A program made the position numbers and the translations under genes. Shown here one piece after another: positions 16,337-21,107 of a DNA stretch of 21,107 nt. The stretch is from FEN-1297 sp963787005. GTDB taxonomy: Bacteria; Bacteroidota; Ignavibacteria; Ignavibacteriales; Ignavibacteriaceae. Location of the stretch: NCBI GenBank assembly GCA_963787005.1, contig CAWBBX010000072.1, forward strand, positions 1 through 21,107, given 5' to 3'. Below the pieces are notes generated by a model. It did not search any database and was not told the origin of the DNA. It was given only the letters and a program-made list of their open reading frames with translations. The first letter of the stretch is position 1. The number at the start of each line of letters is the position of its first letter.

Positions 16337-17422
16337 CTACTCGGACATCGGCGCGGGCTTACTTCCCATTATTACAGCCAAAGGTTTTAACGGCTCTATG
16401 TTGCTGAACATTATCTTAATCGTTGCGGCAATAGGCACGGATAGGAACATCCCGGCTACGCCCCAGATCCAGCCCCAGAATATCAGAGAGAAAAGCACGA
16501 ACACCGGACTAAGGTCCATCTGCCTTCCCATGTAATGAGGCTCAATGAAACTGCCGATTAAATTCTGGTTCAAAATAAGCAGTAAAGATAACGATACGGT
16601 TCTCACGCCGAAACCGTAATCCATAAACGCGATAATGATCGGAAAAATTGTAGCAATCAAAGATCCGATATTCGGAATAAAATTAAGTATAAATGTAAGG
16701 ATACCCCAAAAGAGAGCAAAGTCAATACCGAAAGCCCATAAAATTAATGTAACAATAGTACCCGTAACAAAACTGGTTATTGTTTTAATGATGATATATG
16801 ATTGAAGCTGAACGTTTATGGAATCCAAATAATTTTTCACGTTTACTTTTGTACCGTAGAACGCCGACTTAAGGCGCTCTTCGAACTTACTCTTCCCCAA
16901 TATCATGAAAACCCAAAACACCATTGTTATGAAGAAGTCGCCAAGCATAGAGGAAAATGAGTTAAAAATATTCTGAATTATCCCTGCCTTAAACAAACTT
17001 TGAAATATCGAGCTTACATCAAACTGCTCTGTCTTTATATTAAGCATCTGTCCCAGTTCATGTACCGTAAGATTGAACGGACTGAGCATGTTTTGCAGAA
17101 ACCCGGCGAGGTTAACCGAATATACCTGAAGTTTCGCGGTAAAATTATCGAAGTTGGCTACAATTAAAAGTCCCAATAAATAATAAAGAGAGGAAATAAA
17201 AATTAATATCAATATCAAAGAAACCCATTTTGGTATCCTGTATTTCCTGAGATAAGCAACCAGGGGATAAAATAAATATGTAAGAAATATTGCGATGGTA
17301 ACGGGCACTAATATCTCTTTAAGCGCCATCAATATATAGACGATGAGCACAAATGTGATAAAGCCTAATGAATACGCGATCATCTGCGTATGCTTAGCCG
17401 TAGATGTGTCCTTATTTTCCAT
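16337..17422 (-). CDS. AI-2E family transporter (UPF0118)
   Basis: A 361-residue inner-membrane protein of the AI-2 exporter superfamily. Two to three N-terminal helices (about 15-35, 36-55 and 62-88) precede a soluble/amphipathic segment, then a block of helices from about 155. The family hallmark is clear near the end: NFIPNIGSLIATIFPIIIAF, then SFIEPHYMGRQMDLSPVFVL and WGWIWGVAGMFLSVPI. Members export autoinducer-2 in some species but act as Na+/H+ antiporters or unassigned permeases in others, so the substrate is open. The start is supported by AAAAGG overlapping the stop codon of the upstream gene, which lies only 9 bp away; this suggests translational coupling to the frameshifted peptidase/TPR gene. 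Confidence 0.92.
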   Translation of the reverse strand: MENKDTSTAKHTQMIAYSLGFITFVLIVYILMALKEILVPVTIAIFLTYLFYPLVAYLRKYRIPKWVSLILILIFISSLYYLLGLLIVANFDNFTAKLQVYSVNLAGFLQNMLSPFNLTVHELGQMLNIKTEQFDVSSIFQSLFKAGIIQNIFNSFSSMLGDFFITMVFWVFMILGKSKFEERLKSAFYGTKVNVKNYLDSINVQLQSYIIIKTITSFVTGTIVTLILWAFGIDFALFWGILTFILNFIPNIGSLIATIFPIIIAFMDYGFGVRTVSLSLLLILNQNLIGSFIEPHYMGRQMDLSPVFVLFSLIFWGWIWGVAGMFLSVPIAATIKIMFSNIEPLKPLAVIMGSKPAPMSE

Positions 17423-17431
17423 TCATGCCTT

Positions 17432-17776
17432 TTAGTTGGGGTTAATCTTAGTTTTCTCGAGCACTTCCCGGAAGTTTGAGCAAAGCCAATTAAGTTTAAT
17501 TGAGTTTTCTTCCGCTATTTCGTGCATGTCTTTGTCCGCTTTAAAGCTCTCAGCTATTTCGGCAATTTTAGCCGCGCCGCACAAATCGGAATTTTCTGCC
17601 ATATACATAGATAATTTAAGAAGAGCGTAGGCGGATGGCAAGCCGGAGACTTTTAACGGGCGCAAAAACTGTTTCATGAATGATTCATAATTTTCATTCA
17701 TAGCGCCGGACAAATTTACGACAGCCGGAATTGAAAAATAGTTATAACTTTCCTTGTTCAATTTTTTCAGTATCAT
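17432..17776 (-). CDS. 3' fragment of the frameshifted membrane peptidase/TPR gene
   Basis: An ATG-initiated reading of 114 residues, but it should not be taken as a separate gene. The same frame is open upstream without a stop to the homopolymer at 18005-18009, reading EKDYLHLKETAYYYS, LELRLGDILAQIDD, SLYTALAKQNPSRTLYNLAS and so on. It picks up exactly where the helical repeats of the gene at 17928-19673 lose sense. Together the open stretch is about 190 codons of regular amphipathic helices of TPR type. The ATG at 17776 has no good ribosome binding site and would start in the middle of this helical region. Most likely it is the natural C-terminal part of the upstream protein, made only if the frameshift is an assembly error or is bypassed. 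Confidence 0.6.
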   Translation of the reverse strand: MILKKLNKESYNYFSIPAVVNLSGAMNENYESFMKQFLRPLKVSGLPSAYALLKLSMYMAENSDLCGAAKIAEIAESFKADKDMHEIAEENSIKLNWLCSNFREVLEKTKINPN

Positions 17777-17927
17777 GTATTTATCGAAATTACTCCCCCC
17801 CGCATAGTCTGCAAGAAGCGAATCAGTAACCGATAAATCCAGTCGCAGTGAAGCTAGGTTATAGAGAGTACGGGAAGGATTTTGTTTGGCAAGAGCTGTA
17901 TACAGTGAATCTGCTCCGTCACTATCA

Positions 17928-19673
17928 TCAATCTGAGCCAGAATATCCCCGAGTCTCAGCTCTAGGCTGTAATAATAGGCTGTTTCTTTTAAATGAAGAT
18001 AATCTTTTTCGCAGCAACTCTGCAGCCTGCTTCTTTTTACCGTCCTTCAGCAGACATTCGGAGTACCCTGTTAACGCCGGATAATTATCGGTCTTATCCA
18101 GCACTTCCTTAAACAATTTCCCGGCCGAAATATATTTGCCGGAATTTAATAAATTCCATCCCTTGTTCACGCGATCGGAAACGAACCTGGGGCATACCTT
18201 TGTAAATATAGTTCCACGGCCGAAGTAGTGATTCGCCTGATCTACACGGTTACTTACTTTATCGGAATCCAGGTAAGAGTAATATTCATCAGCCGCTTTT
18301 GTAATTCCGAAATCGTATACTTTCTTGAAATCTTTGCCTTCGTAGAATCCGGCAAATTTATGTATACCGTATTTTTTAATCATGTACCTGGAAAATGCTC
18401 CGGCGTAAATATACGAGAGAGTTGAAGTCTGCCCGAAGAAATTGAAGCCGCTGAAAAGTTTAGGTATATATACTTTGTATCCGCTGCCGTATGCTAGCCG
18501 CGCCATGTAATCAATTGTATGATTATCGTAAACAGGATCGGCAGCTACAGCAATTCCTTCAATTAATGCAGGATTAAGTCCCGAAGCAGCTTTAAATAAT
18601 CCTGTACCTATTTTTGATGAAAAGCAATGAGCAAGCTCATGTTTTAAAATTGTGTTGTAGTCATTATAAGTCGTGTAGACAGAAAGCTGCCAGATCTTGG
18701 CTACATCGGCGTTAGCCGAGCCGAACAGTTCCGCTTTCTGATGCCTGTTCTCAAAGACATAGGAATTAATCTTTTCATCGATACCGTACCCGAAGAACTT
18801 TTTTAGATTGTAATAATAATACTCGTGTTCGGCGGCAATTACTTTAACTAATTTAAGATCCAAAGAAGCCGGGTAATGTATTTCAAAGTGCTGGGTCACG
18901 GCAGTCCCGCCAAGTTCGGAATCCAGCCGGCTGAATGTGGTGGTATATCCCATCGAGGGTGAAACAACGAAATAAAAGACTATTGGAATGATTACAAATA
19001 CCGCCGCCGTGGCAGTCTTAATTTTTCTGGACTGCGAGGTTAAAGCTCTAATAGACGTTAAAAACAAACTAGCAAAGAATATTACGTTGATCAGCCTGTA
19101 CCCTGCAAGCTTCCAGCTGACGCTCAATGCCTCGTCGTAAATTGTTCCCGGATAGTAGCCGAACACCGCGTTATAAAAATAAACCTGCGGATAAAAATAA
19201 AACTCTAATAGAGCTATCAACAATATGCCGGCAAATAATAAAAGAAAGATCAGAAGACCGAATTTTTTTGAGAGCATGTATGAAAATACCGCCAAAGAAA
19301 GTCCGGTTAAGTAGCCGGGCACGGTTATAACAATATAGAAAAGGATACCGTCTGAAAGCGAGCAGTTAAAAGTGAACAGCGAGTGAATTATCCCGAGTAC
19401 TGCCGGAATAATAAGGAAATAAAATGCCGAGATTTTAATTTGCCGAAATAGTTTTTCTTTTCCGATCTTCTCGTTGATGTTAATCTTCTTCAGTGCAGAT
19501 AAAATATAGGCGCCGGTGATTAAAGATATAACAACATCTATGAACACGGAAAACTCGTAACCGAAGACATTAAATAATGGGAAAAAGAATGATAGCACGG
19601 TAAACAAGATTAATATCGAGCAATAAACCGGGAGTTTATTTTCGGCGAATAATATTTTTCTTAATCGGGACAC
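17928..19673 (-). CDS. Seven-TM membrane metallopeptidase (HELAH) with TPR tail, frameshifted near its 3' third
   Basis: As read, 581 residues. Residues 15-240 form about seven membrane helices (around 15-35, 41-61, 80-100, 109-135, 139-161, 190-210, 219-238). A soluble domain follows with the gluzincin zinc motif HELAH at 345-349 and LIEGIAVAAD, whose E372 is the likely third ligand, as in peptidase MA-like domains. From about 500 come TPR-like helices (NKGWNLLNSGKYISAGKLFK, then YPALTGYSECLLKDGKKKQA). After AAELLRK (to 556) the last 25 residues are out-of-frame sequence: dropping one base from the A5 run at 18009-18005 joins the frame to a further 190 codons ending at 17432, for a full product of about 746 residues. 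The start is GTG, directly after the TAG of murA. Function is unrecognised; a protease at the membrane, possibly facing the periplasm, linked in expression to murA is inferred. Confidence 0.75.
   Translation of the reverse strand: MSRLRKILFAENKLPVYCSILILFTVLSFFFPLFNVFGYEFSVFIDVVISLITGAYILSALKKININEKIGKEKLFRQIKISAFYFLIIPAVLGIIHSLFTFNCSLSDGILFYIVITVPGYLTGLSLAVFSYMLSKKFGLLIFLLLFAGILLIALLEFYFYPQVYFYNAVFGYYPGTIYDEALSVSWKLAGYRLINVIFFASLFLTSIRALTSQSRKIKTATAAVFVIIPIVFYFVVSPSMGYTTTFSRLDSELGGTAVTQHFEIHYPASLDLKLVKVIAAEHEYYYYNLKKFFGYGIDEKINSYVFENRHQKAELFGSANADVAKIWQLSVYTTYNDYNTILKHELAHCFSSKIGTGLFKAASGLNPALIEGIAVAADPVYDNHTIDYMARLAYGSGYKVYIPKLFSGFNFFGQTSTLSYIYAGAFSRYMIKKYGIHKFAGFYEGKDFKKVYDFGITKAADEYYSYLDSDKVSNRVDQANHYFGRGTIFTKVCPRFVSDRVNKGWNLLNSGKYISAGKLFKEVLDKTDNYPALTGYSECLLKDGKKKQAAELLRKRLSSFKRNSLLLQPRAETRGYSGSD
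18004..18010 (-). other. Frameshift site (A5 run) in the membrane peptidase/TPR gene
   Basis: On the minus strand the sequence reads CTG CGA AAA AGA TTA T. With four A residues instead of five it reads CTG CGA AAA GAT TAT CTT CAT and stays open to 17432. Both sides therefore look like coding sequence in different frames, and the switch falls at the homopolymer. A sequencing or assembly slip is the simplest cause; a recent mutation or recoding is possible. Confidence 0.75.
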
Positions 19674-20939
19674 CTAATATTCGGTTCCCTCCACTCTCTC
19701 AATATCGGCGCCTAGAGCCTTCAGTTTTTCCTCTATTTTCTGGTAGCCACGGTCTAAATGATAAACTCTCAAGACCTCGGTAGTGCCTTCCGCCGCCAGT
19801 CCCGCCAAAACCAAAGAAGCGCTTGCCCTTAAATCAGTAGACATAACCTTAGCCCCTTTTAACTTTTTTACACCCTTAATTACAGCACTGTTCTCATTCA
19901 CGGATATATTTGCTCCCAGCCTGACTAACTCGGGGACATGCTTAAATCTATCAATATAAATATTATCTGTTACGGTGCTTGCTCCCTCTGCAATTGACAT
20001 ATATGCCGTCCACTGCGCCTGCATATCGGTAGGAAAGCCGGGATAGATTGCCGTTGCCACATCCGATGATTTTATGGCATTATTAGTCGAGGATAATTCA
20101 GTTATACCATTATTAAATAGAATGTTACATCCGCTATTCTCAAGTTTCGCAATAACAGCCTGAATATGCTTGGAATCATAGTTTGTAAGAGAAACATTTC
20201 CGCCGGTTATTGCCCCGGCAATCAGCATTGTTCCGGCTTCAATTCTGTCCGGTATAGTTTCAATTTCTGCCGGCATTAACTCTTCAACCCCCTCAATTGT
20301 CAAAGAAGAAGTATTAAGTCCTTCTATGCGTGCTCCCATTTTTATTAGAAATTCGGCCAAATTAGTAATCTCAGGTTCCATAGCGGCATTATTGATGATT
20401 GTAGTACCTTCCGCTAAGGTGGCGGCCATAAGAATATTGCCCGTGGCTCCCACAGAAGAGACGTCAAAATTAATCCTTGCTCCTTTCAACTTACGCGCTT
20501 TGGCTATAATGTAGCCTTCCACCAACTCGATTTCCGCACCCATTTTCTTTAGGCCTTCCAGGTGAAGATTAATGGGGCGTGGTCCCCAGGCGCAGCCTCC
20601 TGGCAATGATACTTTTGCAGTGCCGAACCTCGCAAGCAAAGGCCCGAGAACATAGACCGACGCTCTCATTTTCTTTACATGTTCGTAAGGAGCATCCTGG
20701 CTCGTTATATCTGCCGTGTTTAATTTGAGGATATGATTTTCAAATTCCGTTTCTATTCCTAGATGCTTCAGTAATTTGATCATCGTAAAAATATCGTTGA
20801 GCTTCGGTGTATTTTTCAGAGTTGAAAGTCCGGAAGCCAGCATTGCCGCAGGCATTAATGCGAGTGAGGCGTTTTTTGCTCCGCTGATTTCAACTTTCCC
20901 TGAGAGTTTTTTACCGCCGTGTATAACAAATTTATCCAA
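19674..20939 (-). CDS. murA: UDP-N-acetylglucosamine 1-carboxyvinyltransferase
   Basis: A 421-residue cytoplasmic enzyme that transfers enolpyruvate from PEP to UDP-GlcNAc, the first committed step of peptidoglycan synthesis. The N-terminus MDKFVIHGGKKLSGKVEISG followed by AKNASLALMPAAMLA matches MurA closely. The fosfomycin-binding catalytic cysteine is present as C116 in LPGGCAWGPRPINLHL, so the enzyme should be fosfomycin-sensitive in principle. The repeated inside-out barrel is complete (GATGNILMAATLAEGTT, FPTDMQAQWTAYM, DLRASASLVLAGLAAEGTT). The start is TTG: it encodes the first residue of the conserved MDKF, and AAGGAAAA lies about 10 nt before it; no ATG precedes it in frame. The stop TAG abuts the GTG of the membrane peptidase gene, indicating cotranscription. 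Confidence 0.97.
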   Translation of the reverse strand: MDKFVIHGGKKLSGKVEISGAKNASLALMPAAMLASGLSTLKNTPKLNDIFTMIKLLKHLGIETEFENHILKLNTADITSQDAPYEHVKKMRASVYVLGPLLARFGTAKVSLPGGCAWGPRPINLHLEGLKKMGAEIELVEGYIIAKARKLKGARINFDVSSVGATGNILMAATLAEGTTIINNAAMEPEITNLAEFLIKMGARIEGLNTSSLTIEGVEELMPAEIETIPDRIEAGTMLIAGAITGGNVSLTNYDSKHIQAVIAKLENSGCNILFNNGITELSSTNNAIKSSDVATAIYPGFPTDMQAQWTAYMSIAEGASTVTDNIYIDRFKHVPELVRLGANISVNENSAVIKGVKKLKGAKVMSTDLRASASLVLAGLAAEGTTEVLRVYHLDRGYQKIEEKLKALGADIERVEGTEY

Positions 20940-21107
20940 TATAATTTTTCCTTAGTTAGAGTACGCCAGCGTTCGCGGAATCTTTAGTTTTTTTTATCCG
21001 CAATCACTCTCGATAAATTAAAGATTCGGAAAGGTAAAATCAATTTAGTAAAGTCAGTCGGTAAGTATAACGCCGTTTCGCCCGACGATAAATACTTTTT
21101 TCGATGG
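20940..21107. other. Upstream region of murA with an inverted repeat; no gene supported
   Basis: GAATCTTTA (20978-20986) and its exact reverse complement TAAAGATTC (21019-21027) are 32 bp apart. A weak promoter-like pair on the minus strand, TTGATT (21043-21038) and TAATTT (21020-21015) with 17 bp between, overlaps the right arm. Two minus-strand frames are open from the right edge for 17 and 40 codons; either might be the end of a gene lying outside the window, but neither is recognisable. Confidence 0.35.

Noticed and set aside
20980..21107. Minus-strand frame of 40 codons entering from the right edge (ending in TAA)
   Set aside because: It has no recognisable motif, competes with a second open frame of 17 codons, and is too short to judge.

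Overview
The window is 21.1 kb of roughly 40-45% GC DNA in which every supported gene lies on the minus strand, so the genes read from right to left. The content suggests a bacterium of the Bacteroidota/Chlorobiota/Ignavibacteriota group, most likely an Ignavibacteria-like lineage. The clues are a large outer-membrane barrel protein with SprA-like features, a secreted sortilin/BNR-repeat protein, a split MacB-type transporter with a Bacteroidota-style Asn/Lys-rich insert in its adaptor, several TTG start codons and weak ribosome binding sites. This placement is an inference from gene content; no rRNA or other phylogenetic marker was compared.

Right part (21107 to 14859): murA (peptidoglycan precursor synthesis, TTG start) is followed without a gap by a seven-helix membrane protein with an HELAH zinc-peptidase domain and a C-terminal TPR-like region. 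A one-base frameshift in a homopolymer near 18005-18009 breaks this gene, and its 3' part stays open in another frame down to 17432. Then come an AI-2E family permease and a CCA-adding/poly(A) polymerase-type nucleotidyltransferase with an HD domain. Spacings of 0, 9 and 59-74 bp suggest one transcript.

Centre (14587 to 5694): a tripartite efflux/export locus, in transcription order a TolC-like outer-membrane channel, a MacA/HlyD-like adaptor, a LolD/MacB-type ATPase, and four MacB/FtsX permeases. The first permease (414 aa) is the most divergent. The other three are each exactly 410 aa and are clear paralogues. Permeases 1 and 2 abut. Permeases 3 and 4 are set apart by 166 and 306 bp spacers. 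A strong intrinsic terminator follows permease 2 and another follows permease 4. The simplest reading is a core operon (channel, adaptor, ATPase, permeases 1 and 2) plus two separately expressed permeases that may use the same ATPase and adaptor.

Left part (5532 to 1): a 1156-aa outer-membrane barrel protein with a candidate promoter, a small NUDIX hydrolase with a TTG start, and the N-terminal 428 codons of an exported Asp-box (sortilin/VPS10-like) protein that runs off the left edge.

No tRNA, rRNA, CRISPR array, integrase, transposase or prophage gene was recognised. The most notable items are the tandem permease expansion with its internal terminator and the frameshifted membrane metallopeptidase/TPR gene next to murA.
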